This document shows, one piece after another, positions 9,657 through 18,583 of a stretch of DNA of 61,741 nucleotides. Below the pieces are notes generated by a model. That model was not told the origin of the DNA. It ran no database searches and saw only the letters and a list, made by a program, of their open reading frames with translations. Within the stretch, counting starts at the first letter, position 1. Every line of letters starts with the position of its first letter. The stretch spans positions 1 to 61,741 of the forward strand of contig CAXGWP010000009.1 in NCBI GenBank assembly GCA_964013575.1, in the 5' to 3' direction. This stretch comes from BJGV01 sp964013575. GTDB taxonomy: Bacteria > Pseudomonadota > Gammaproteobacteria > Burkholderiales > Nitrosomonadaceae. Both the position numbers and the translations under genes were made by a program.

Positions 9657-9667
9657 TAAAAAATATA

Positions 9668-10027
9668 ATGCCTAAAGATTATTCTCGTGCTTTAAGAGTT
9701 GCTGATCAAATTCAACGTGAGCTTGCGGAATTAATTGATAATAAACTTAAAGATAAACGTGTTGGCATGATTACTCTGACAGGAGTTGAATTAAGTCAAG
9801 ACTATAGCCATGCTAAAATATTTTATACTACACTTGGGAATGCTCAAGATAATCTTCTAACTGAAAAAGGATTAGAACATGCAGCAGCGTTTTTACGTAG
9901 TCAATTATCTCACAGATTAAGGCTCCGGGTTGTACCTTTACTTACCTTTATTTATGATAGATCTATTGAAGAAGGAATGCATCTCTCACACCTAATAGAT
10001 AAAGCTATAAAAAGCAAACAAACATAA
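9668..10027 (+). CDS. rbfA: 30S ribosome-binding factor RbfA
   Basis: A 119-residue single KH-like domain protein of normal family length. The N-terminal RALRVADQIQRELAELI helix and the C-terminal LRLRVVPLLTFIYD strand are the family hallmarks. RbfA binds 16S rRNA helix 1 / helix 44 in the maturing 30S subunit and is important for cold growth. It sits between infB and truB in the conserved order. Confidence 0.95.
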   Translation: MPKDYSRALRVADQIQRELAELIDNKLKDKRVGMITLTGVELSQDYSHAKIFYTTLGNAQDNLLTEKGLEHAAAFLRSQLSHRLRLRVVPLLTFIYDRSIEEGMHLSHLIDKAIKSKQT

Positions 10028-10096
10028 AATGTATTCCTATTAGTAGTACCCATAATTTATCTTGCTAGATTAATCACGCTATTCAATTTTTAGATT

Positions 10097-11026
10097 TTGC
10101 TAACTAATTCAATTAAACAAAAAATTAGTGGAGTTCTGTTACTAAATAAACCTACTGGAATTACATCCAATCAAGCACTACAAATTACTAAGCGCTTATT
10201 AAATGCATCTAAAGCAGGGCACACTGGTACGCTAGATCCAATAGCAACTGGTTTACTACCAATTTGTTTTGGTGAAGCAACTAAATTTAGTGCTTATTTA
10301 CTAGGTGCCAATAAAATTTATACTGCTACTCTAAAACTTGGTTATATTAGCTCCACTGGAGATGCCGATGGTGAAATATCTGCCGTTGGTGATGTTAATC
10401 TAACATCAAAGAAAATTGATGCAGCTATACAAGTATTAACTGGAAAAATTATGCAAATTCCTCCTATGTATAGCGCTCTGAAACATCATGGTAAGCCTTT
10501 ATATATTTATGCTCGAAAAGGTATAGAAATTAAAAGAAATCCACGAGAAATAACAATATACAATTTAAAAATCATAGAAATCAGAAAGAATAAAATAGAT
10601 ATTGCTGTTAAATGCAGCTCAGGTACGTATATCCGTACCTTAGCCGAAGATCTTGGCAAAGCTCTGGGGTGTGGTGGGGCATATATTACTTCTTTAAAGC
10701 GATTTGCTATAGGAAACATAAATTTGTCAAATTCTTGTACTCTAGATATGCTAAAAAATATGCATCTCATTCAACGTGAGGCCCACCTAATTCCTATTGA
10801 CATCCTATTACAAGATTTACCTGCTGTATTTATTAGTAATCTGAATTCCAGATATTTATTGAATGGTCAGATTATAACTGACTTAACCCTAGCAAATAAA
10901 TTCAGAGAAGGAGAGAAAATCAGAGTATATGACGATAAAAAACAGTTATTAGGGGTAGGAGAAATTACAACATGTGGATCAATAACACCAAAACGTTTAA
11001 TAACAACACAATTCTATTCTTCCTGA
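10097..11026 (+). CDS. truB: tRNA pseudouridine(55) synthase TruB
   Basis: A 309-residue TruB-family enzyme that makes pseudouridine 55 in the T loop of tRNAs. The catalytic motif AGHTGTLDPIATGLLP (about residues 40-55) contains the active-site aspartate D48. The GTYIRTLAEDLG segment near 179 and a short C-terminal PUA-like domain follow. The only in-frame start near the conserved N-terminus is a TTG at 10097, without a clear Shine-Dalgarno site. The usual followers rpsO and pnp are absent; the next gene is convergent. Confidence 0.93.
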   Translation: MLTNSIKQKISGVLLLNKPTGITSNQALQITKRLLNASKAGHTGTLDPIATGLLPICFGEATKFSAYLLGANKIYTATLKLGYISSTGDADGEISAVGDVNLTSKKIDAAIQVLTGKIMQIPPMYSALKHHGKPLYIYARKGIEIKRNPREITIYNLKIIEIRKNKIDIAVKCSSGTYIRTLAEDLGKALGCGGAYITSLKRFAIGNINLSNSCTLDMLKNMHLIQREAHLIPIDILLQDLPAVFISNLNSRYLLNGQIITDLTLANKFREGEKIRVYDDKKQLLGVGEITTCGSITPKRLITTQFYSS

Positions 11027-11058
11027 CTTCTATGAAATTCCGAGATTTAAGAGACCAA

Positions 11059-11757
11059 CTACCAAGGAACTATTTGTCCATCATAAGCAATAAACTTTCC
11101 TGAATCCTCAATTGTAAGTTCTCTAATGATATCTAGCATACCAGATACACTCTTCTCTGGAGAAATCAATGCATTTGGACCACCCATGTCAGTCATCACC
11201 CACCCTGGATGTAATAAAACCGAAATAATATTATTAGATTTTAAATCAATAGCAGTACTCTTCATAACCATATTTAACGCTGATTTACTTGACCTATATA
11301 TATAACTTCCACCACGACTGTTATCAGCAATGCTACCCATCTTACTAGTTATAGTTACAATAATCTTTTTTCTACTTCTAGTAATATGGGTTATAAATTC
11401 CTCTACCATCCTTAGTGGGCCCATAGTATTTACTAAAAAAGTATGTGCCCAATCATCATAGTCTATCTGCCCAAAACCACCCTCATCTATATCAGGATAA
11501 AATCCTGCATTATTAATGAATAAATCTATAGATTTATTAGACAAAATTAGTGCTAATTTTTTAATCTGTTTATGGTTAGTAACATCTAGAGTAAATATCT
11601 GTACCCTACCAGGATAATCTAGTACAAGCCGATCCAGTGCATATGAGTTATTGGGGTTACGATTACAAGCTATAACAAACCAACCATCGCTAGCAAGTTG
11701 CTTTGAAAACTCAAGGCCAATTCCACGGTTTGCACCAGTAATTAAAGTAGTCTTCAA
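11059..11757 (-). CDS. short-chain dehydrogenase/reductase (C-factor-like)
   Basis: A 232-residue classical SDR. The NAD(P)-binding TGANRGIG lies at residues 7-14, NNAGFYPD in the middle, and the active-site Y-x3-K is in SYIYRSSKSALNM. The start is taken as the TTG at 11757 because GGAGGA lies five bases before it; a TTG 12 bases upstream would overlap that site. The domain resembles C-factor/sniffer-type SDRs acting on carbonyl substrates; the substrate is unknown. It lies 25 bases downstream of the symporter gene. Confidence 0.85.
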   Translation of the reverse strand: MKTTLITGANRGIGLEFSKQLASDGWFVIACNRNPNNSYALDRLVLDYPGRVQIFTLDVTNHKQIKKLALILSNKSIDLFINNAGFYPDIDEGGFGQIDYDDWAHTFLVNTMGPLRMVEEFITHITRSRKKIIVTITSKMGSIADNSRGGSYIYRSSKSALNMVMKSTAIDLKSNNIISVLLHPGWVMTDMGGPNALISPEKSVSGMLDIIRELTIEDSGKFIAYDGQIVPW

Positions 11758-11781
11758 TGCTTCCTCCAAAATTTAAGTATA

Positions 11782-13236
11782 TTAATTTCTAATTCCTTTC
11801 GAATACTCTATTAAATCTTTTTTAATCTCTGGCGCTAGAATATAAAGTCCAATAATATTTGGGATCGCCAGCGAAAGCATCATCGCATCAGAAAAACGAA
11901 TAACATTCCCAAGTTCTGATGCTGCCCCAAAAATAACAAAAGAACAAAATAAAATTTTAAAAGATAATGTAATTAATTTCTTTTCTCCAAATAGAAAAGC
12001 AAGACATTTTTCACCATAATAATACCAAGTAATAATTGTCGAATAAGCAAACAATACAACACAAAAAGATAATACATAAGGAAACCAAGAAACTACACTT
12101 CCCATTGCTGCAGAAGTTAATTCGATTCCAGCCATACCATCAGTTGATTTATAAACACCAGAAATAACAATAATCAGTGCAGTCATCATGCATATGATAA
12201 CTGTATCAATAAAAGATCCCATCATCCCAGCAATCCCCTGTTTCACCGGAATATTTGTTCTTGCCGTTGCATGAATAATAGCTGATGAACCAAGACCTGC
12301 CTCATTCGAGAACGTTGCTCTCTGCACGCCAGCTAATAAAGCACCAATAAAGCCACCAATACCAGCCTGAAATGAGAAAGCAGAAGTTAAAATAATCAAT
12401 AATGCATCTAATAAAGAAGAGAAATTTATTAAAATTATAAAAATTCCACTTAACAAATATATTCCGGCCATAAAAGGTACGATTTTTGAAGCTGCAGAAG
12501 CAATTGATTTAATTCCACCGATAATAACTAGAGCTACCATAATGGCCATTAACAAACCAAAAAACCAACCTTTATTATAGAACCAGCTTTCTTCGCCACC
12601 TGTAATACTAAGAACCTGCACAAAAGATTGGTTTGCTTGAAACATATTACCCCCACCTATGGCTCCACCAATACAAGCTACTGCAAATAATATAGCTAGA
12701 ATTCTCCCAAAATTAGGCATACCTCTATTATTCAAGGCGTCACGAAGGTAATACATAGGGCCACCAGAAATATTCTCTTTGTTACCTAAATTAGAATAAT
12801 GACGATATTTCACACCAAGGCTCACCTCTACAAATTTTGTTGACATACTAAACATTCCCATAATTGCCATCCATAAAGCAGCACCTGGCCCACCTACTGT
12901 AATTGCCACAGCTACACCTGCAATATTACCAAGGCCAACAGTCCCAGAAAGCGAAGTTGCAAGGGCTTGAAATGAACTTATTTGCCCATCTGCATTAGGT
13001 TCTGGGAAACGGTTAAAAGCAACTAGAACTGAATGTTTAAAATATCGAATATTAATAAATCTAAAATAGAATGTAAAAAACAATGCAGCTACAACAAGCC
13101 ATACGAGAATCAAGGGTAATTTAATCGAATTACCTGCTACATTTGCGAAATCAAGATCAATACTATAAAAAATAATGGATTCAGAAATGTCAGCTAATTT
13201 TGAAAATACTTCATTAATCATGGAGTCATTATTCAT
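11782..13236 (-). CDS. sodium:alanine (AGCS family) symporter
   Basis: A 484-residue inner-membrane transporter with about ten hydrophobic segments. The AGCS signatures are visible: ATSLSGTVGLGNIAGVAVAI and GPGAALWMAIMGMFSMSTKF in the first third, and FSNEAGLGSSAIIHATA near residue 310. These proteins import alanine, glycine or related amino acids with sodium. A GGAG lies six bases before the ATG. It probably heads a two-gene unit with the SDR gene downstream. The exact amino-acid substrate is not readable. Confidence 0.9.
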   Translation of the reverse strand: MNNDSMINEVFSKLADISESIIFYSIDLDFANVAGNSIKLPLILVWLVVAALFFTFYFRFINIRYFKHSVLVAFNRFPEPNADGQISSFQALATSLSGTVGLGNIAGVAVAITVGGPGAALWMAIMGMFSMSTKFVEVSLGVKYRHYSNLGNKENISGGPMYYLRDALNNRGMPNFGRILAILFAVACIGGAIGGGNMFQANQSFVQVLSITGGEESWFYNKGWFFGLLMAIMVALVIIGGIKSIASAASKIVPFMAGIYLLSGIFIILINFSSLLDALLIILTSAFSFQAGIGGFIGALLAGVQRATFSNEAGLGSSAIIHATARTNIPVKQGIAGMMGSFIDTVIICMMTALIIVISGVYKSTDGMAGIELTSAAMGSVVSWFPYVLSFCVVLFAYSTIITWYYYGEKCLAFLFGEKKLITLSFKILFCSFVIFGAASELGNVIRFSDAMMLSLAIPNIIGLYILAPEIKKDLIEYSKGIRN

Positions 13237-13349
13237 GCTACTCCTTATATACTCATAATTTGTTTTACAAATAAGAAAGAAAATAATTAATACAATAATT
13301 AAATCGTATTATTTTTAATATGTTTCAATAAATACTTAATTAGGAACTA

Positions 13350-14009
13350 TTATTTATTTAGAGTCAGAAGAAAAATATTCTCGTACATTTCTCTTATCCC
13401 TCTTTTATAAAATTTAGGATATTGATCTAATATATCTTTTCTTTCTAATAACGATATACTTGAATTTCTGTAAAATAAACTCTCTACCTCATTTACAGAA
13501 ACTGAAAATGGAGGGCCTTCCATTTCAGATTGTTGATACTCACAAGTAATAAGTAGAATCTGAATATCTGATGGCAAAATTTCTAAGAGATGGGAAGCAT
13601 ACATACGACGCATTTCTATAGGAAGAGCCACCAAAGATGCACGATCATATACCGCCTTAATTTCAGTTAAGTCTTTTCTTTTTAAATTAAAAAAATCACC
13701 TCTAAGGATACAAATTCTTTCCGTTCGATAACGATCAAATTGTTCACAGCGATTAATACTTGGAATAAACTTGTTTTCTTTAAAGAAGCTATCTACTGCA
13801 ACAGGACTTACCTCAACACCTAGCACTTTATAATTCTGTTCACATAGCCAAACTATATCTAGACTCTTTCCACAAAGAGGTATAAATATAGTATCGTCAT
13901 GATTTAAATATAATTTTTTCCAGTATCTGCATAAATAAGAATTAAAATCACTCTGGTGGAAACCAATTTCTTTCTGCTCCCAACGTCTCAACCAATAGTC
14001 TTTGCTCAT
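13350..14009 (-). CDS. tpm: thiopurine S-methyltransferase family protein
   Basis: A 219-residue SAM-dependent methyltransferase of the TPMT family, of normal length. The N-terminal YWLRRWEQKEIGFHQSDFN block and the FIPLCGKSLDIVWL SAM-binding motif (around residues 42-55) are diagnostic, followed by VLGVEVSPVAVDSFF and VYDRASLVALP. Bacterial members methylate selenium and tellurium oxyanions or thiol compounds; which substrate is used here cannot be told. It is a single gene with its own intergenic spaces. Confidence 0.9.
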   Translation of the reverse strand: MSKDYWLRRWEQKEIGFHQSDFNSYLCRYWKKLYLNHDDTIFIPLCGKSLDIVWLCEQNYKVLGVEVSPVAVDSFFKENKFIPSINRCEQFDRYRTERICILRGDFFNLKRKDLTEIKAVYDRASLVALPIEMRRMYASHLLEILPSDIQILLITCEYQQSEMEGPPFSVSVNEVESLFYRNSSISLLERKDILDQYPKFYKRGIREMYENIFLLTLNK

Positions 14010-14082
14010 TTATATACTACTTATGTAGAAAAGAATATAGAGCTGTTTGATTTAAAAAATGACTTCTATGCTTGAGATAAAT

Positions 14083-14445
14083 TTAACGACTCTGTGGAGA
14101 AACATAAGTAGTCTCTTGATCAAAATCATCCCATATATACTCAGACTGAACAAATGAAGTAGTAGGGATTACAAATGTTGTTACATCAAAAACCCCACTT
14201 AGCGTACGTCCAAAAGCATGTACAATTCCAACAAAAAAACCATTTGTCATACCATAAGCTATCCCATCAGTGCGACTTGTAACAATCATAGTTTTAGGAA
14301 TTTCTAAAATACCTGTAACTATATTAGCAACACCACTTCCTAACTTTTCACCTGCATGGGTTGGATAATCATCAGCCATAGCAGCAGATGGTAGAAAAAT
14401 AGATAGTAGTAATAACATCAGAAAAGATCTCAATCTCATTTTCAT
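14083..14445 (-). CDS. exosortase-associated TIGR04073 family protein
   Basis: A short exported protein (120 residues from the ATG chosen) with a clear signal peptide ending near SAAMA-DD. The mature part carries the family pattern KLGSGVANIVTGILEIPKTM, then a glycine-rich ending before a C-terminal DDF / YVSPQ tail. TIGR04073 proteins occur in betaproteobacteria, often in genomes with exosortase/PEP-CTERM systems; their function is unknown. No exosortase gene is in this window. A TTG at 14451 has better Shine-Dalgarno spacing, so the start could be two codons earlier. Confidence 0.75.
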   Translation of the reverse strand: MKMRLRSFLMLLLLSIFLPSAAMADDYPTHAGEKLGSGVANIVTGILEIPKTMIVTSRTDGIAYGMTNGFFVGIVHAFGRTLSGVFDVTTFVIPTTSFVQSEYIWDDFDQETTYVSPQSR

Positions 14446-14512
14446 TAGCAAATCAGCTCCTTAAAAATTAAATATAACTAGAATAAAAGTATACATATTT
14501 TTAAAAATTCTG

Positions 14513-14530
14513 CTCACTCTATAGAATGAG
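14513..14530. promoter_or_regulatory. near-perfect palindrome upstream of TIGR04073 gene
   Basis: CTCACTCTATAGAATGAG is an 18-base palindrome with one mismatched pair, in the 271-base space between ychF and the TIGR04073 gene. It could be an operator, or part of a weak ychF terminator. Nothing else was recognised in this space. Confidence 0.3.
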
Positions 14531-14716
14531 TATTTATGTATTCTAATCTCATAAATTTTTATATTTTGCTATCGCTCATTTAAATAGAACTTATGATACA
14601 TAGTTATATAGAATATATATGCACTCAATTCTAATATCTTATCAAGACAGTTTATTGTAAAGGAAATTCCTAATTTAAAAAACAAAACAAACTCATATGA
14701 TAAATATTCCCCATTA

Positions 14717-15811
14717 TTAGACATTAAAGCGAAAATTCATTACATCTCCATCATTTACTACATAGTCTTTTCCTTCTAATCTCATTTTTCCAGCTTCCTT
14801 TGCCCCCTGATCACCATCATAGATTATAAAATCCTTGTAGCTAATAACTTCAGCACGAATAAAACCCTTCTCAAAATCAGTATGAATCACACCTGCAGCT
14901 TCCGGAGCAGTGTCGCCTTTGTGTATAGTCCATGCACGAACTTCTTTAACACCAGCAGTAAAATATGTTTGCAAACCAAGAATTTTATAAGCAGCCCTAA
15001 TAAGGCGGTTTAAGCCTGGTTCTTCAAGACTAGTATCTGCTAAAAAAAGTCTCTTGTCTTCATCTGATAATTCAGCGATCTCTGCCTCAAGTGCTGCACA
15101 AATTACTACCACTGGTGTATTTTCTTTCGCTGCATATTCCTTTACCTGCTTTAAAAATGGGTTCTTAACAAACCCTTGCTCTCCCACATTAGCTACATAG
15201 ATAATAGGTTTAGCAGTAAGTAGACATAAAGGCTTTAGTAGCTGTGCCTGCTCTTTATCAAACTCTATATTCCTAATTAATCTTCCTTGATTAAGTTCCT
15301 CTCTAGCATACTCTAATAATTTAATTAATTTAATCGATTCTTTATCATTACTTGATTTAGCTATTTTAACTTCACGTCTTAATACTTTTTCAATTGTTGC
15401 TAGATCAGCTAAAGCTAACTCAGTCTGTATGATTTCTATATCTGAAATAGGATCAATTTTTCCAGAAACATGCACAATATTATCATTGGCAAAACAACGT
15501 ACCATATTAATAATCCCGTCAGTTTCACGAATATTAGCAAGAAATTTATTACCTAATCCCTCCCCTTGAGATGCGCCAGCAACTAATCCTGCAATATCTA
15601 CAAATTCAACAATAGCTGGCTGTATCTTCTGCGGATTAACAATTTCACTAATCTCAAATAAACGAATGTCAGGTACTTTTACTACGCCAACATTTGGCTC
15701 AATAGTACAAAAAGGGTAGTTATCTGCAGCGATTTCTCCCTTAGTTAGTGCATTAAATAGAGTTGATTTCCCAACATTTGGTAGACCAACAATTCCACAT
15801 TGCAAACTCAT
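14717..15811 (-). CDS. ychF: redox-regulated ATPase YchF
   Basis: A 364-residue Obg-family P-loop ATPase, close to the usual 363. GLPNVGKSTLFNALT gives the P loop at residues 8-22, with DIAGLVAGASQGEGLG as switch II and the altered NVGE in place of NKxD that gives YchF its ATP preference. A coiled coil and the C-terminal TGS domain (from about 278) follow. It binds ribosomes and affects the oxidative stress response. It is the last gene of the prs-rplY-pth-ychF cluster. Confidence 0.96.
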   Translation of the reverse strand: MSLQCGIVGLPNVGKSTLFNALTKGEIAADNYPFCTIEPNVGVVKVPDIRLFEISEIVNPQKIQPAIVEFVDIAGLVAGASQGEGLGNKFLANIRETDGIINMVRCFANDNIVHVSGKIDPISDIEIIQTELALADLATIEKVLRREVKIAKSSNDKESIKLIKLLEYAREELNQGRLIRNIEFDKEQAQLLKPLCLLTAKPIIYVANVGEQGFVKNPFLKQVKEYAAKENTPVVVICAALEAEIAELSDEDKRLFLADTSLEEPGLNRLIRAAYKILGLQTYFTAGVKEVRAWTIHKGDTAPEAAGVIHTDFEKGFIRAEVISYKDFIIYDGDQGAKEAGKMRLEGKDYVVNDGDVMNFRFNV

Positions 15812-15883
15812 AAATTTATTTAAATATTAATAATAGAGAAAAGAAAGAACAATATTACAAATATTATTCTAATAAATTATATA

Positions 15884-16462
15884 TCATGTTTTGCTATTCT
15901 TAGTATGTAACTTTTGTATCGCTTTCTGATAATTCCCTTCAATAATAAGTGGCCATACCTCGAAGCTTCTAATAATAGATTCTTGAATCTTATTTTTATC
16001 TTCTTTATCTGGAGAACGCAATACATAGTTGGACACTAGACTCTTATCCCCAGGATGGCCTATACCAATCCGTAATCTCCAAAAATTCTTGGTAGAAAGA
16101 CATGCAGCTATATCTTTCAACCCATTATGCCCTCCTAGTCCCCCACCCATTTTTAGCTTTAAATTCCCTGGAAGCAAATCTAATTCATCATGAACCACAA
16201 GAATTTGGCTAGGATCTATTCTATAAAAATTACATATTGCTAATACAGATTTCCCACTTTTATTCATGTATGTTTGGGGACAAAGCAGCCACAAAGTATC
16301 ACTTCCCTGACCGATATGTACGCAATGAGCATAGAATTTTTCTTCCTTCGTAAGTTTTACTTGCAACTTATCAGATAATTTAGATGCCCACTGAAATCCT
16401 ACATTATGCCGTGTAGAAATATACTTTTTTCCTGGGTTTCCTAATCCTACAATAAGCTTCAT
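15884..16462 (-). CDS. pth: peptidyl-tRNA hydrolase
   Basis: A 192-residue Pth. It recycles peptidyl-tRNAs dropped from ribosomes. The N-terminal KLIVGLGNPGKKYISTRHNVGF includes asparagine 8 and the catalytic histidine (H19), and VVHDELDLLPGNLKLKMGGG carries the conserved aspartate. It lies between rplY and ychF in the standard order. A Rho-independent terminator stands between rplY and pth, so pth probably depends on readthrough or on its own promoter. Confidence 0.96.
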   Translation of the reverse strand: MKLIVGLGNPGKKYISTRHNVGFQWASKLSDKLQVKLTKEEKFYAHCVHIGQGSDTLWLLCPQTYMNKSGKSVLAICNFYRIDPSQILVVHDELDLLPGNLKLKMGGGLGGHNGLKDIAACLSTKNFWRLRIGIGHPGDKSLVSNYVLRSPDKEDKNKIQESIIRSFEVWPLIIEGNYQKAIQKLHTKNSKT

Positions 16463-16489
16463 TTAAGGCGCTCTATACTTTAAATACCA

Positions 16490-16527
16490 TTAAAAAACCC
16501 GCCGAACTAGGCTAGCTCCAGCGGGCT
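16490..16527 (-). terminator. Rho-independent terminator after rplY
   Basis: Read on the minus strand, CCCGC and GCGGG form a GC stem enclosing a smaller AGC/GCT-type hairpin, followed by a run of six T residues. It begins about 20 bases after the rplY stop codon and lies just before pth. Confidence 0.8.
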
Positions 16528-16546
16528 AGAATTTCTAATGAAATAT

Positions 16547-17239
16547 CTATTTTTTCTTCCCAATATCGTTATTCTCAGTTTCTTTCTCACCATCTTCTGA
16601 TTTCTGAGCAGTAGTAGGAATTTCTGCAGCATCTACTGTCTCTTCCTCAGTTGATTCTTCAGAAACAACAGCCCTAGGAATTACGATTGTGGCAACAGTT
16701 GGATTTCCACCCTTTGCCAATAAAGGAACTTCTACTCCAGAAGGCATTTTTAAGTCTTTCAAATGCACTGAGCTATTAGCAGATAAATCCATCAAATCTA
16801 CCTCTATAAATTCTGGTAAATCTTTAGGCAAACATGATATGTTTAACTCAGTAAATACATGACTAACAATACCCCCAGACAGTTTTACTCCAGGTGAAAC
16901 TTCCGCATTGATAAAGTGTAATGGAACTTTCATATTGATTTTCTTATCCTGATCAACCCTTTGGAAATCAATATGTAACACTTGTAATTTAAATGGGTGC
17001 ATTTGTAAATCACGTAGCAGAACCTTCTCTTTTTTTCCTTCTAAATCAATAGATAAAATAGAAGCATGAAATGCTTCAAGCTTTAGCTTGTGATATAAAT
17101 TATTGTGATCAAGCTCTATAGACTGTGCCTCCTTCTCACCACCATATATTATTCCTGGCACCTTCCCACAATTACGTAGGCGGCGGCTCGCACCTTTACC
17201 TTGTAATACTCTTTTATTAGCACTAATTTCGATTTGCAT
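16547..17239 (-). CDS. rplY: 50S ribosomal protein L25 (long, CTC-type)
   Basis: A 230-residue bL25 of the long general-stress (CTC) type: the N-terminal 5S rRNA-binding L25 domain (about 1-90, with GKGASRRLRNCGKVPGIIYGG) plus the C-terminal TL5-like beta domain (about 95-185) and an acidic tail rich in Glu and Thr. It binds 5S rRNA in the large subunit. The long form is usual in betaproteobacteria, while E. coli has only the first domain. The ATG has a GGAGAA site upstream. Confidence 0.95.
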   Translation of the reverse strand: MQIEISANKRVLQGKGASRRLRNCGKVPGIIYGGEKEAQSIELDHNNLYHKLKLEAFHASILSIDLEGKKEKVLLRDLQMHPFKLQVLHIDFQRVDQDKKINMKVPLHFINAEVSPGVKLSGGIVSHVFTELNISCLPKDLPEFIEVDLMDLSANSSVHLKDLKMPSGVEVPLLAKGGNPTVATIVIPRAVVSEESTEEETVDAAEIPTTAQKSEDGEKETENNDIGKKK

Positions 17240-17256
17240 TACATTTCTCCAAAATA

Positions 17257-17280
17257 GAGTTATCCGCGACCAGATAACTC
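17257..17280 (-). promoter_or_regulatory. hairpin in the prs-rplY spacer
   Basis: GAGTTATC (17257-17264) and GATAACTC (17273-17280) form a perfect 8-bp stem with an 8-base loop, in the 61-base spacer between prs and rplY and about 18 bases before the rplY start. On the minus strand it is followed by TATTTT. It may be a weak terminator or an RNA structure controlling rplY. Confidence 0.45.
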
Positions 17281-17300
17281 AAAAAATAAAACTACAAAAA

Positions 17301-18251
17301 TCACTCCATAAAAAGCGAACTTACTGAGTCTTCATTACTAATCCTTAACATTGTTTCTGCTAATAAACTTGCCACACTTAATTGTTGGATACGACTAGAA
17401 GCTTTAGCATCTTCACGTAAAGGTATTGTATCTGTAACCACTAGTTTATCTAATTCAGAGCCCTCAATACGTTGTACAGCTTCCCCAGAAAGCACTGGAT
17501 GAGTACAATAAGCTACTACACTCAGCGCACCTTGCTCTTTTAAAGCTCTAGCTGCTTCACACAATGTGTTAGCTGTATCAACCATATCATCCATAATAAC
17601 GCAAGTTCGTCCTTTAACCTCACCTATAATATTCATTACTTTAGCTACATTAGGCTTGGGACGCCGTTTATCTATAATAGCTAAATCACATTCCAACCTT
17701 TTTGCCATTTCTCTTGCTCGGACTACACCCCCCACATCAGGTGAAACTACAATTAAATTTTTATAATTAGATGTCCATACATCACCAAGAAGAATTGGCA
17801 TACCATAAACATTATCCACAGAGATATCAAAGAAACCCTGAATCTGATCAGAATGCAGATCCATTGTAAGCAGCTTATCAATTCCAACAGTAGTCAATAG
17901 ATTTGCTACAACTTTTGCTGTAATCGGGACCCGTACTGAACGAGGTCTTCTATCCTGGCGCGCATAACCAAAATAAGGAATTGCTGCAGTAATACGCCCA
18001 GCAGAAGCCCGTTTTAAAGCATCTACCATAACTAAAACTTCCATCAAATTATCATTTGAAGGCATACAGGTTGATTGTAATATAAAGACATCCTTGCCAC
18101 GAACATTCTCCAAGATCTCAACCATTATCTCACTATCACTAAAACGGCTAATTGTTGCACGCCCAAGATGAATGTTAAGATTCCTTACTACATCCTGCGC
18201 TAGTTTAGGGTTAGCAGTACCAGTAAAAACCATTAAGCTATCATATGACAT
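17301..18251 (-). CDS. prs: ribose-phosphate pyrophosphokinase
   Basis: A 316-residue PRPP synthetase, near the usual 315. It converts ribose 5-phosphate and ATP to PRPP for nucleotide, histidine and tryptophan synthesis. The sequence shows the flexible-loop and ATP-binding YFGYARQDRR (about 96-105), MDLHSDQIQGFF with the metal-binding histidine, and the PRPP loop CVIMDDMVDTANTL near residue 217. It lies downstream of two tRNA-Gln genes, as in many beta- and gammaproteobacteria. Confidence 0.97.
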   Translation of the reverse strand: MSYDSLMVFTGTANPKLAQDVVRNLNIHLGRATISRFSDSEIMVEILENVRGKDVFILQSTCMPSNDNLMEVLVMVDALKRASAGRITAAIPYFGYARQDRRPRSVRVPITAKVVANLLTTVGIDKLLTMDLHSDQIQGFFDISVDNVYGMPILLGDVWTSNYKNLIVVSPDVGGVVRAREMAKRLECDLAIIDKRRPKPNVAKVMNIIGEVKGRTCVIMDDMVDTANTLCEAARALKEQGALSVVAYCTHPVLSGEAVQRIEGSELDKLVVTDTIPLREDAKASSRIQQLSVASLLAETMLRISNEDSVSSLFME

Positions 18252-18336
18252 AGTTATATATGGAATAGTAAAAAATCAAAAGTATATTCATAATAATGCT
18301 TTATTAAAAATAATTTAAAATCTCTCTTTATTATAA

Positions 18337-18411
18337 TGGCTGGGGAGGTAGGGATCGAACCTACGAATGCTGGAATCAGAATCCAGTGCCTTACCACTTG
18401 GCGACTCCCCA
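18337..18411 (-). tRNA. tRNA-Gln(CTG)
   Basis: The reverse strand folds into a cloverleaf: acceptor TGGGGAG, anticodon arm CTGGATTCTGATTCCAG with anticodon CTG, T loop TTCGATC, and encoded CCA. It reads CAG. The sequence is nearly identical to the neighbouring tRNA-Gln apart from the anticodon arm and a few D- and T-region bases. Confidence 0.95.
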
Positions 18412-18501
18412 GCATAAGCAGAATTATTTCCTAATAAATTCTGTATGCAACGCCGATCCAATCCTCTTCACCACAGAATTACTCAAATAAACTCTATTAT
18501 A

Positions 18502-18577
18502 TGGCTGGGGAGGTAGGGATCGAACCTACGCATGCTGAGATCAAAACCCAGTGCCTTAACCGCTTGGCGACTCCCCA
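18502..18577 (-). tRNA. tRNA-Gln(TTG)
   Basis: A second tRNA-Gln cloverleaf: acceptor TGGGGAG, anticodon arm CTGGGTTTTGATCTCAG with anticodon TTG and one G-T pair in the stem, T loop TTCGATC, and encoded CCA. It reads CAA and by wobble CAG. It starts only six bases after the ispE stop codon and is probably cut from the ispE transcript. Confidence 0.95.
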
Positions 18578-18583
18578 TAATTC

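Noticed and set aside
18337..18577. tRNA-Gln pair as a recent duplication scar or att site
   Set aside because: The two have different anticodons and clear differences in the anticodon arm, so both are functional genes; no mobile gene is adjacent.
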